64,000 bases of DNA from assembly GCA_914767715.1 (NCBI GenBank), contig OU612074.1:5533501-5597500 (forward strand), given 5' to 3'. Position numbers and translations under genes: made by a program. Position 1 is the stretch's first letter. Each line of letters starts with the position of its first letter. Source of the DNA: Membranipora membranacea (lineage: Eukaryota; Bryozoa; Gymnolaemata; Cheilostomatida; Membraniporidae). Positions 48,144 to 58,459 of the stretch are shown piece after piece. A model generated the notes under the pieces. The model saw only the letters and a program-made list of their open reading frames with translations, had not been told where the DNA came from and ran no database searches.

Positions 48144-50560
48144 CTAATTTCCTAACCGTGATGGATAATCACGCAGTTTTCCATGTGCATAAATAAAAAA
48201 GAATAAGTGCATGTTTCCAATGTTGCCTCTGTCTATTGCCAGTTTTGCTGTGTCAGGGTGTCCTGAACTCATAATAGGACAATCTGCATGGGGATCTTGA
48301 TATTGATATATCTGAAATATATTTCTAAAACTGTCATCAATAGTCATTAGTTTAAGGGCTAATGTAACGGAATTGAATCGAAATGAGATTGAATGCCTGT
48401 TATGAGACATTGATGCTTTGTGCGAACTGAGACTGTGGGCAGATATTTAGCTGAGACTGTGGGCAGATATTTAGCGGATAGACTCATAAAATGACTCATT
48501 AATGCTCTGTTTATCATAATTCTGTCAGCGCTTTTGACTCTTTAAAAAAAACCCTTCAGGGTATTATGGTTACAAATGATTTCTTAAATGTCTTTTTTGT
48601 GTGGCAAAGATATCCTGACAATTTAAGTACCATGATACTAGACTGCACCAGCCAGCACAACGCTACACTTGGTTATATCCGGCTTCCCTGCTTGCATGAC
48701 CTTTCCTGTTTAAAAAGAAATTGAGTAGAAATTAGGCTGATAGCATGTGCAGTTCGCATGCAAGAGCCATAGTGCTTGCAATGATAGGATAATAGTAATT
48801 TAAGCATTTAAGTTGCCTGAAGGAATATTAAATAGAATTATAAAGTGGACTGAAAGAAATGATATTTAACGTTGAGCAAGCTAGCTTAGAAAGTTAGGTC
48901 AGCCAAGCCTCAGAACAATATGAGACTGGAGCGGATACTGAACCCATCACAGGCAAGCAAACATCAGAATATGTGTAATTAGAGTCCTGATCAATTCAGA
49001 TCTATGATATATGGCTCACAGGCCCCAAATAAGCTATTATATCAGGCACTGGGTACATGGACTTGGACCGCAAATTTTTATCTTTAGCGTTCAGACCAAT
49101 CCTGACTGCTGATGTTAGAAGAGAGAACTTAGATGAGTATATTATTATTCATATACATGAATATTACTTAAAGGGAAATATCTTTTTCTTTTATAATCTT
49201 ATCCTTTCCTTGGCAACGTTTCTGGATCGTGAGAAGGACAGCATTCTTTTCTTTTCACTATCATTGTATTTTCAATGCCATATCCTCAATAATGATAAAT
49301 TTCCAGATATGCTACCATTTTGTTAAAAAAGACAAAATACTTATGCTAGGTTTTATTGTGATAATTACTGTTATATTGTGTGACAAAACAACTGTCAAGC
49401 TGTCAACACTGCAGCGGCAGCAGTCTCTGTTTATATTTTATACTGCCTGTTAGATTCAGTCTTTGCTAAGCCTTTGTATAGCTATCAAGCATACTTTATT
49501 ACACGCAATAGAAATCTAGAATAATGTAACCTAAAACACAAACTCGTTACTTCTGTACCCCTAACACAGATAGGGGCACACATTATAACATTTACTCATG
49601 AGGAAAACATTAGAATTTGATATTGTTTTTTTTCGGGATTTCATGAGAGTCAACGTTGTAAGTTGTATCATAAATTTTGTTCTAAGTGAAAATCTAATGT
49701 GTCCCTATAACTCAATCAATATTTGACCACCAACTAGGATATTTGATATATCCTATCCTTTTCCATATCTGCTCTTTATTCCATATCTGGTCATTTAAAT
49801 CTTATCTGCTGTAACTTAAAACTACACACAATGTGTATATTGAGAGACAAATTTTACTAAATTTTAAAAGTATCTGAAATTGTATAGCCGGAATCTTATT
49901 GAAAGCAGTTAAAAATTCTCAAAAAGCCATTCCTCATTCAAAATATTGTATAGGCAGCCAATAAGTGCGCTTTTGCTGGGACTAACAGCTTGTTATCCGT
50001 GGTTAACATAATCTATTTCCGGTCAGGTGTGTGTAAAGTGGCATTAACAAAATCAAAATCGAGATATTTGTTGCAGAGACAATTTTGACTCCTATTTGAT
50101 CAGTTGCATTGGGACTGGTGAACCCACACCTTCGTTTTGCCCGCAGTGCAATTGGGGGTTTATTGTAGTTTTACAATTAATCAAAAAACTTGTTCTTCGA
50201 TCTTATATATGAGTCAGGAAATAAACTTTATTACAAATGCATCAGAAACAAATGATATCTTTGCAATGACTGTGACGGTCAAATGGTATGCTGAAATCAA
50301 GGACTTTTCTAAATTCATAATTGTGAAGAACATTCATACAGTTGTGAATGTACACAAATAAGAAAGAATATGTGTGTGTTTCCAATGTCAGCTCTGTGTA
50401 ACACTGGTTTCATAGTGTCAGGATGCCCTGGATTCATAATAGAAGAATCTGCATGGGATCTTGATATTTTACTGAGTTGTAAAACTGTCTTCAATGATCA
50501 TTATTCTAGGCACTGTTGCGATTGTTAATGTATATTGAATGTCTGTGATAAAGAGTTGAG
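48144..50560. repeat. Dispersed repeat pair near 48.2 kb and 50.4 kb
   Basis: About 48170-48410 and 50335-50560 share GTGTTTCCAATGT, GTGTCAGG.TG.CCTG, CATAATAG and AATCTGCATGGG with many differences. A 23-bp unit, GAGACTGTGGGCAGATATTT, is tandemly doubled at about 48428-48475. The rest of 47.4-52.0 kb has no gene that I can support. Confidence 0.6.
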
Positions 50561-51952
50561 GCAGCCATGTTATATGATCCAAGCAGACTTATCAAAAATC
50601 TCACAATATGAGAATTAGCAAAACATCATTTCTGTTTGTGGAGAAAATAATTGGTAGCTCAATATGCTTAGCACTCACACCTCAATAAATTTTATGTCTG
50701 CACAATTGATAACAGTAAAACTCTACCCTCTGTACTGAAAATTTCTTTTCAGCTGGTAATGTCTTTCTCTAGCACTCTAGAAATGTATGAATGTCATGTA
50801 TTTTCACTATGTAAAGTATTACCTTCTTTGAGCCCCACCATTGGAGAATGAGTGTGAAGTATGCACAGCGTTAAATGAGACTAAGGAATACCAAATGAGG
50901 AACAGATAGTGGGCCAAGGAAGCCTGCAAAAGCCCATCTTGGACACATCACGCATGTTAAACCCATAAGCCTACACGGCAGATGACGTGACTGTCGTACC
51001 AGGTTGGGTAGAAATAAGCTCAGACTTGCAAAATTTGTAATGCTGCAAAGACTCCCAGGTTACAAGTATGCCTCTTTTACCATGCATTTAGTTACTTTCC
51101 AGCAAACATTCATGATTTCAATTATTAAATGCCAGCAAATGCCAATTATTAGAAGCTTATTTGTTACCTTCTATAGAGCATCAATTTAATGCAAGAACTA
51201 TCACCCCGAGCAGTATGTGGTGTTTTCCTTGGATCACTATATATCAAAGACTATATAATGTACTACCTTTACTACTCTGTTGATCATAGATGCCTCATGT
51301 CATAACTAACTGGGCTGTTCATATATTTTTCAGATAGAACTTCTCAAGCATAATAGTGAGTCATGTTGAGCTCATTTATATCCCCATTTATGTCACATAT
51401 GGATAAACATTGGACTTGTCCTAGAAGAATCTCAACTGATTCAGGCACTGATAATTGATCGATTTGGTCCATATTTTCGGATTAGCTTGAGGTAGGATTG
51501 TTGTTATACAAGATCATATTATTATCTAATTACCAAGGACTTAGGGTATAGGTTTTTCAATGGTTGCAAACCCTATTAAAACCACTCTGAGTGGGTACTT
51601 ATGCTCTAAAGATTCACAGTCACTGTCATGATAACATATATAAATGATAGATTTGACTAATTTCATTATAACTTTATTGAATATTGAAAGGAAAGCACAC
51701 TCACAAAAATCAAATAAGAGTTTTGCGGTAAAATAAAAGAGCAGACTTGAACAAAATTGATAATAGCACATATCTAGCTTAAGTAGATACTACTAATTCT
51801 CCACACTTCATAGATATCCGTAAGTATATTTCATTAGGATGACCTGCAAATTAAATGAAGTTATGATTATAACTAGTTTCTCTCCTATAGTGAAAGCACC
51901 ATGGCAATGCTGACTATAAAATATATAAACAGCGGTATATGTGGATACTGTT

Positions 51953-51958
51953 TTTATT
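51953..51958 (-). terminator. Polyadenylation signal AATAAA after the V/I-P repeat exon
   Basis: Minus-strand AATAAA about 70 nt past the stop of the exon at 52187-52027. No such hexamer was found between that exon and the upstream NGGNDR exon. Confidence 0.4.
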
Positions 51959-52026
51959 TGCTCTCATCACGTATGCATGCTTACCTTAACATTTTGTGTG
52001 TAATGGCAGGTTTTCTCGTCGAAATT

Positions 52027-52187
52027 TTAGTAACTTGGCTTGTGAGCTGCCTTTTGGTGTTCGACCCCTACGCTGACCTTTGGTACATTCACTCTTACTT
52101 CTGGAACATTGAATGTTATTTTTGGAATTCTAACATCTGGGATTCTTACAACTGGTATTCTGATATTAATTGATCCATCTCTTCGGC
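52027..52187 (-). CDS. V/I-P repeat terminal exon of a small secreted protein
   Basis: Exon after a TCCATTTTAG acceptor, phase 1 (G|GC), 53 codons to TAA. It encodes alternating hydrophobic/Pro repeats: INIRIPVVRIPDVRIPK, then FNVPEVRVNVPKVSVGV, then a basic tail ending HKPSY. The pattern (I/V-P-x-V/I-x-I/V) favours extended beta strands and recalls the VPxVxVxVP repeats of AHNAK-type proteins, but the length is far smaller and no homology is claimed. I found no signal exon between this and the NGGNDR exon. The nearest compatible leader is MNKLIILLALAAVI at 52906-52864, also phase 1, so this may be an alternative last exon of that gene. A close relative lies at 63912-63731. Confidence 0.5.
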
Positions 52188-52512
52188 CTAAAATGGAAAC
52201 ATTACATTTCATGGTCAGAATGTACCTAGAAGGTTTAGCCTCAGAGTTTAACACAACAATGTTGTAAACATTCGTGGCAAAAGCTTCCTCTGCTAAACTC
52301 CAGCCGCTTGGTAAGCAGTTGAAATCTTGGAGTGCGGATCAGTGTGCATGGCATCATGTAAATTACATGTAAGCATCAGCTGGATCTCAGACCATTGATA
52401 TGTGAATAAAGACTAACTGAGGTTCTACCAACTTTCCAATGGCTATTGGCGTATTCAAATTATAACAGGGTCACAATCAGTCAAAAGTAGCGGAAGGGAC
52501 AAAGACAAACAA

Positions 52513-52906
52513 TCAATAGTTTGGGCACGCATCTGCTTCCTTACCTCCATTTCTGCCATTTCTGTCGTTTCCGCCATTTCTGTCGTTTCCTCCATTTCTG
52601 TCATTTCCGCCATTCCTGTCATTTCCGCCATTTGGGTTCATTCCATTATTGTCATTTCCTCTGTCTCCACCATGTTTTCCTTTTCCACCAGAAGGAGCAT
52701 ATCCACTGGCAACACACAGGCCTGAAGAATAATGTTCCAATAAATTATTATATTGTTATTAGCTACCTAATGAGAACCTTGCACACCGAAATCTGAATCA
52801 TCTGACCTTTCAGTAAACAATTTTAACTAACAGCTGTTTGAACAGGTGAAACTTTGTACTTGCCAATTACGGCGGCGAGAGCGAGGAGAATGATCAGCTT
52901 GTTCAT
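52513..52906 (-). CDS. Secreted NGGNDR-repeat protein, 83 residues
   Basis: The exon beginning at 52909 has three bases, ATG and a 43-nt coding part (52906-52864) encoding MNKLIILLALAAVI plus one base. The donor is GCAAGT, so the intron is GC-AG. Exon 52721-52513 follows TTCTTCAG, completes Gly in phase 1 and ends at TGA. The mature part starts near CVASGYAPSGGKGKHGG, then has four to five tandem NGGNDR units, and ends GGKEADACPNY. It has one Cys near each end, which could pair. A 5' non-coding exon at about 53180-53155 (GTCAGT donor) lies downstream of a TATA box. The function is unknown; Gly/Asn-rich secreted repeats occur in structural, mucous and antimicrobial proteins. Confidence 0.7.
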
Positions 52907-53206
52907 CTTCTGTAAATATATAGATATTGATTGATTGATTATTCTTTACAGACATTTTGATATCTAAAAAGCTTTATATTCAAATAATATACATGATTGA
53001 GTATAAAAGACTCAAATGGTTTTAGGCTTAAAATGGAATATTCAAATACCCATGTGTTACAATAGCAGACATGCTAAAAAGACAGGAGAAACAACTTTTG
53101 TGTTTGTCCGAAACCGAATATGATCTCATGGCACAATGACAGTGACGAACTGACCTTTGTTTGTTGAGACATGAATATCGAATAATTTCTAGTTTTACTT
53201 CCACTC

Positions 53207-53215
53207 TATTTTATA
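53207..53215 (-). promoter_or_regulatory. TATA box of the NGGNDR-repeat gene
   Basis: TATAAAATA on the minus strand, about 30 nt before the presumed start of a short non-coding exon ending ACAAAG at 53155 with a GTCAGT donor. Confidence 0.55.
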
Positions 53216-53219
53216 CTGG

Positions 53220-56200
53220 TTTTTTTCAGAGACTTTGGGAATGATTAATTGCCAGCCTGTGACAAAACCCTGTGACATGTCAAATATAGAATCCATAAAT
53301 ACCATGTGGAAGTAAGCTAGCATTTCTTGAATGAAAAAAACAGTAAGGATATAGGAGATTTAAAGAGGTAATAAAATGTCCAATATGATAGCAGATATGT
53401 GACTTAATGGAAACAGAAGTGTGCCTGTTTTTGATTGATGGGGGGATGACAAAGGAAAACAATGAGTTCTTCTCCATTAAGTTAGGAAGCATTGGTACTA
53501 TAAATAATCATATTGCCAACAGGGTATAGCGGTGGCATTAAGTGAGTTACACAACCAAAATGACACAGCATACTAGCATATTATCCCAATTTTTTTGTTG
53601 TCATGTTTGGCAGAAAACATTTAGCATCATTAAGATAAACTCTATTCTAATGATGTGGAAGTGCAGGGCAATGAAGCATGCCCTGGGCTGTGTGCTATTC
53701 TAAACATGTTATGGTACCATATTATAATCTGTGCTTACAAAATACAGTCCCACAATGATGTTCCCACTGCCTTTCCAAATGTGAACAGTTTGAAAAATAA
53801 TATTGTTATTCTTTACTGCATTTATTGTCAGTAAGCTAGCAAGTTTACTGAATGCAACAGCTAGACGAAGAATCTTGATCTGCTTGTTTATTTTCTTCAG
53901 ATTTGTATAAGAGACAAGAAATAACTAGAAAATATTTTTCCTGTCCATAAAAAAGCTGAGTAACAGTGAGTTCTAAATTTTCTTCATGAAGTACCAATTT
54001 GACATGAACTATGATGGTGGCAGGTTTATACCAGGTATTGATCTACTGAATGGCATCTCAGTGTGGTAGGTGTAACTAAGGCGTCTTTGTATCATGTATT
54101 GACACATCATGTTGACGCAAAAATATACCTGAATAACTGGACACTTGTATGGAGTCTGCTTCAATATTTGTTGGGAGTTTGAGTGGACTGTCTATGACAC
54201 GCAGACAAATATTATATGAATTAGATTATTGCATTAGCACCACCCATAGCGGACTCCTATAACTATTAATTTAGTTCAGAGTTTAACTGAGATTATAAAT
54301 AAGCTGGCTGATTGGTTGTTATGTTATTCTTGTTTGTCAGAGAATGCTTTTTACTTTGAATCATGGGCAAAGTTATTTTCACCATTGTAATATATTGTGC
54401 TAAAACCAGTACAGGATGCAATGGCTCGGCACAGGCTGTCACAGTCTATCTAATATCACAATAATGGCAAAGTGTTGCTGCTGAAAATTTTGAGTTTTGT
54501 GTTGCAGTGACATGGCCATAGTGATAGCTGCTTCCAATCAGTCTGTCACTGTCATCATTTTTATCACTAATCTGTCAATGATGACACAAAATTGCACAGG
54601 GATCTGGCACTCTTTCCAACCTGATCAAAATATGCCTAGCAAACGATATCAACATATCATATACCGTTAGAAAGCTGTCTAGCTACTGAAAATGAATACC
54701 TGAACAAAACTTGATTCGATGACGATGTCTCATTTTAGAGAGGAAATGAGGCAGAAAACGCTGTTTTCGTCAATGCAGATGGAGGAGCCAAATTAATTGC
54801 AAGAAGTTTCAAAACAGGTGGAATGTATACTTATTGATTACATTCGTCGTATAATTTAATTTGCGTTGATATATGACTAGTCAAAGTTGACTTTTTACGT
54901 CACGCCATACAATGCAGTTTTTGTGTGACGCCGTGAAAATATGTGAAATTTCAATCATTGATTCAGAACAGATCATAGGCTCGAAACAGAGTTAATTATG
55001 ATTTTCTCCTATGGTACTCTTCCGTTGTCATACACATTGACTTTGAACAAATTGGCATGCATATTGCAATGACAGTAGGCTCTCAAATACAGCTAATACT
55101 CTCTCCACCTTTGCATAATGTCAAACATGCTATCCAAATGACCATTATTGCCAAACGAAGTTTTGTTGATAGTTCTCACATACAAAGCCGCTTTCAATAA
55201 CCACAGTGCACACAAGAAATGCCAACAGATTTTTCACAGTATTTTATGCAGCCTTGTTACTTCCTGTCACAGAAGCTTGATTAAAACAATAATTGCATGT
55301 GATATTGAACCAGAAAACACCCAGGCCGTAGAAAAATTTGAGGCAAAATCAAAATCTTAGAGGGTACGAAGCCAGACCAGGTGGGATGCTGTAATTTCGT
55401 CAAACCAGGTGTCATTGATTTTGATTGATTTTGCAGCCAAGCAAACCAGGATACCCATTAATGCTCTCTTTATCATCATTGTTACAAAGACTTTGACAGT
55501 TTTGTAGGAAGCTCTAAATCTTCATTAATAAGTCATTTCCCATGCAACATGCCTAAGAACTAGGTGTTTTGAAGTGGTTGTTTCTTATGTTATCTCTAAG
55601 CATTTAGATATAATTATCGGGACACTGAAAATATCACCAGGCTGTGACAGTCTGCTCCACCCTTCATCCCCCTAAAAAAAGAATGATGGAAGTTACCAAG
55701 TGAGATTAATTTTACACAACAGGAAAATAGGAGGTGTTCAATAAATATTGGTGTTTAACAAATAGCACATAAACATCCTGGTTTGTATAGCACCCTAGAG
55801 TGTTTTAATTTTGATTGATTTTACACCCAAGCAAACCAGGATACTCATTAATGCTCTCTTTATCATCATTGTTACAAAGACTTTGACAGTTTTGTCGGAA
55901 GCTCTAAATGCTCAGGGAAAAGTTATTTCCAATGCTTCAAGACTGAGAACTAGCTGTGCCAGCCTGTGCAGGCGTGCACCACCCTGCACAGGCGTGCACC
56001 ACCCTGCACCACGCTCTAAATAGAATGATTGCAATTATGAGTGAGATAAAATTTACACAAATAAAACAACAATGTGGCATTCAATAAAGCCTCACAAGGA
56101 TGCTATCCATGTTAAAATGTATGTATGGAAGTCAATTCAAAATTTAGCAATAAATCGATATGTCTGAAACGGGTTAAAATTTTGGCCTGCAACAACAGTA

Positions 56201-57110
56201 GGATTCGATGCTCCATGAATGAAACCTACATCAAATCATCAATTATGAGAACGAATTGTTCAAAATATTCACCCCTTTGCCATAATGGCCTGTTACTGGA
56301 ATATTACAAGTCAGTCTCTGTTATGTTGCTTGGTTGAACCGCAAGGGAAGAGGTGCACAATTATAGAAACATCATGGGCTATGGATGAAATTCCATGACT
56401 TGACTTTAATTGAATAACTGAGCATAGTTTAAATATTGTTATATCTAACAACGATGGGGTCATTCAATTGAGCTTACGGCTGCGGGAGAAATAGAGTAGG
56501 TGAAATTTTCATCGATAATATTTACATAATATGCCTTCATATTGGAAAGTAGTTAAAGTGAAGATATTTATCTTCTACTGGGACATGTAGTACTCATGAA
56601 TCACACTAGATACAATCCAAACGGCTACTCTTCAGCCATTGCAACACATCTGGCTCTAGCTAAAACTGTGAAGGTTTCTGGTATGTGTTTTGTTCCCAAA
56701 TAATCTGGCAAGGATTGATGTGTGCCAGTCGGGAATAAGGAATGACGGAGAATACCTATTCTTGTATAAATTTGGTGGCCTGTTGAGTCTTCAAAACACA
56801 GCTGTAAACTTTTGACAGGACTAGGATGCAATGTCCTTTAAATAGAACCATTTGCTTCTTTGGGAAATGTATCTTTGTTCACCAACACTGATGACCATGC
56901 AAGCTACCAACTTAACTGACACTTTACTGTCATGGGGACAAAGTTATTTATAACTTATTGTTCTATCTCCGTGTCTTATAATCCCTTGACATTCTATATC
57001 AATACTATGAGGTACACTTAGGTCAAATACATCAAACAGGATTTTTGGATTTATTTTAAAAGTTGCTAGAGCTATTAAGTCTGCTTATTTATAAAGGATA
57101 TGCCTCAATC
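53220..57110. other. Intergenic with partial copies of the duplication module
   Basis: No gene supported. About 55430-55570 and 55805-55950 both carry CAAACCAGGATAC.CATTAATGCTCTCTTTATCATCATTG-type sequence (two direct copies) related to 39930-40060 and 42405-42545 in the modules. A 20-bp unit CAGGCGTGCACCACCCTGCA is doubled at about 55969-56008. Confidence 0.6.
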
Positions 57111-57117
57111 TTGCTAC

Positions 57118-57126
57118 TATAAAAGG
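57118..57126 (+). promoter_or_regulatory. TATA box of the Gly-Asn repeat gene
   Basis: TATAAAAGG, an excellent TATA consensus. The presumed start is about 30 nt downstream, followed by a non-coding exon ending at 57197 (ACACAG, GTAGAG donor). Confidence 0.65.
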
Positions 57127-57519
57127 CAGTGGTTGTGAATGTTAAATTCACAGAACACTGTTCATCACTCAAGTACACAGTCTCCATCAAAACACAGGTA
57201 GAGCAAACTTACTTCTTAATTATATTTTTTAAGTTTAGGTGGCTATGTAATCTCCTACAAAACAATATTATATAACTCATTAAAGCAACAGTTTCAATCC
57301 AAACTCAGTGAGAGAAAAAGAGTGAGAGAAAGTTAACTTCATTTCATGTTTTATTTTTCGCAATCTCAGCTATTGTATGGAGCTTGAGATATCTACATTA
57401 TTTTACTTTTTATTGCAGTATATTTATATTATTCATTTCAATTTACCTCACCTAGAGTTCATTCAATTCAACTCTGATTACGATATCCTTCTGTTTTTAG
57501 AATATAACCTGCTATCACC

Positions 57520-58347
57520 ATGTTTGCACTGAGAGTACTCATATTGTTGGTTGTGATCGTAGCTGTGGTAGAATGTGGCAAAAGCTCAAAAAGTAGTAAG
57601 TTTTAAACTCTGTTTATTGTCACAAATTTGCAAATCGATTCGCCGTTCAAGCATCACTGTTAAAATATGTTTAAAGGGCAACCAAAGTTTCGCAGCAATG
57701 CATATGTGGGCAGTGAAGAATGTGCTAGGCAGCAGCAGCTTTGTGCATGACGTGTTGTAATACTCAATGTAGTTGCTGACTCTAAGCTGGGTAATACTCC
57801 AGTTTAGGGGAGGTTCTAAGACATTGCTGTAATATTGATAGAGCACAGGCTAAATAATAACAGGAACAGGAAACTGCTCTGTGGTATTCTATTCTAGCTG
57901 AGTTTGAGTACCTGATGGATGAAATGTCTCACAAGAATTCTGGCTGAATAATCATCTAAATAAGATCTTGTGTCTTCCCTATGCAGAAGGTGCAATCTGC
58001 TATTAGTCGATGAGAAGTTCTTTGAAACCTTGGTTGCACTTTAAGTCTATGAAATGTAGCATGCTCAAAGGTAATATAATGTTTATAAAAACACATTCTT
58101 TTTAGAAGGCGCTGTCAATGGAAATGGAATTGGAAATGGGAACAGAGGAAATGGAGAAAATGGAAATGGAAACGGAAATGGAAATGAAGGAACAGGAGTG
58201 AACGGAAACGGAAATGGAAACGAAAATAGTGGAAATGGTGTAAACGGAAACGGAAATGGAAACGGAAATGAAGGATCTGGAACCAATGGCAATGGTAACG
58301 GAAATGGAAACTATAATGGAAAAAACCCATGGGCTTACACATCATAA
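57520..58347 (+). CDS. Secreted Gly-Asn repeat protein, 105 residues
   Basis: The exon at 57501-57595 follows TGTTTTTAG. Its coding part (57520-57595, 76 nt) encodes MFALRVLILLVVIVAVVECG and KSSKS plus one base, with donor GTAAGT. Exon 58106-58347 follows CTTTTTAG, completes Lys in phase 1 and ends at TAA. After the signal peptide the protein is almost entirely Gly-Asn dipeptides (GNGNGNGNEGTGVNGNGN type) with occasional E, T, V, S and R, and ends YNGKNPWAYTS. The DNA is a degenerate GGAAAY repeat with mixed GGA/GGT and AAT/AAC codons, so the amino-acid pattern is not just a pure microsatellite. An AATAAA lies at 58449-58454. Low sequence complexity suggests a disordered, glassy or mucous secreted material; the function is unknown. 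The intron contains a TTAA-flanked MITE. Confidence 0.78.
57671..58044. mobile_element. TTAA-flanked MITE, copy 1, in the Gly-Asn gene intron
   Basis: Terminal inverted repeats TTAAAGGGCAACCAAAGTTT and AAACCTTGGTTGCACTTTAA. TTAA at both ends fits a TTAA target-site duplication as in piggyBac-type elements. The internal sequence (CGCAGCAATGCAT, AATACTCCAGTTTAGGGGAG) matches copy 2. It is non-coding. Confidence 0.8.
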
Positions 58348-58448
58348 TAATCCAAAGATACTGCATATCTCGAATTGTTTCTGACTTTGCACAGCTTAAA
58401 ATCATGCAACTATCATCTCAACTATGATCTTTTAAAATCATTATTAGT

Positions 58449-58454
58449 AATAAA
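58449..58454 (+). terminator. Polyadenylation signal AATAAA of the Gly-Asn repeat gene
   Basis: AATAAA about 100 nt after the TAA stop, in the same orientation. Confidence 0.55.
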
Positions 58455-58459
58455 ACATT

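Noticed and set aside
52027-52796. Plus-strand frames over the V/I-P and NGGNDR exons (aromatic/His-rich repeats)
   Set aside because: They are antisense translations of the repeat exons; splice signals and leader lie on the minus strand.
58083-58405. Minus-strand PFPFPF and HFHFRF repeat frames
   Set aside because: Antisense shadow of the Gly-Asn exon, which has signal peptide, TATA box and AATAAA on the plus strand.
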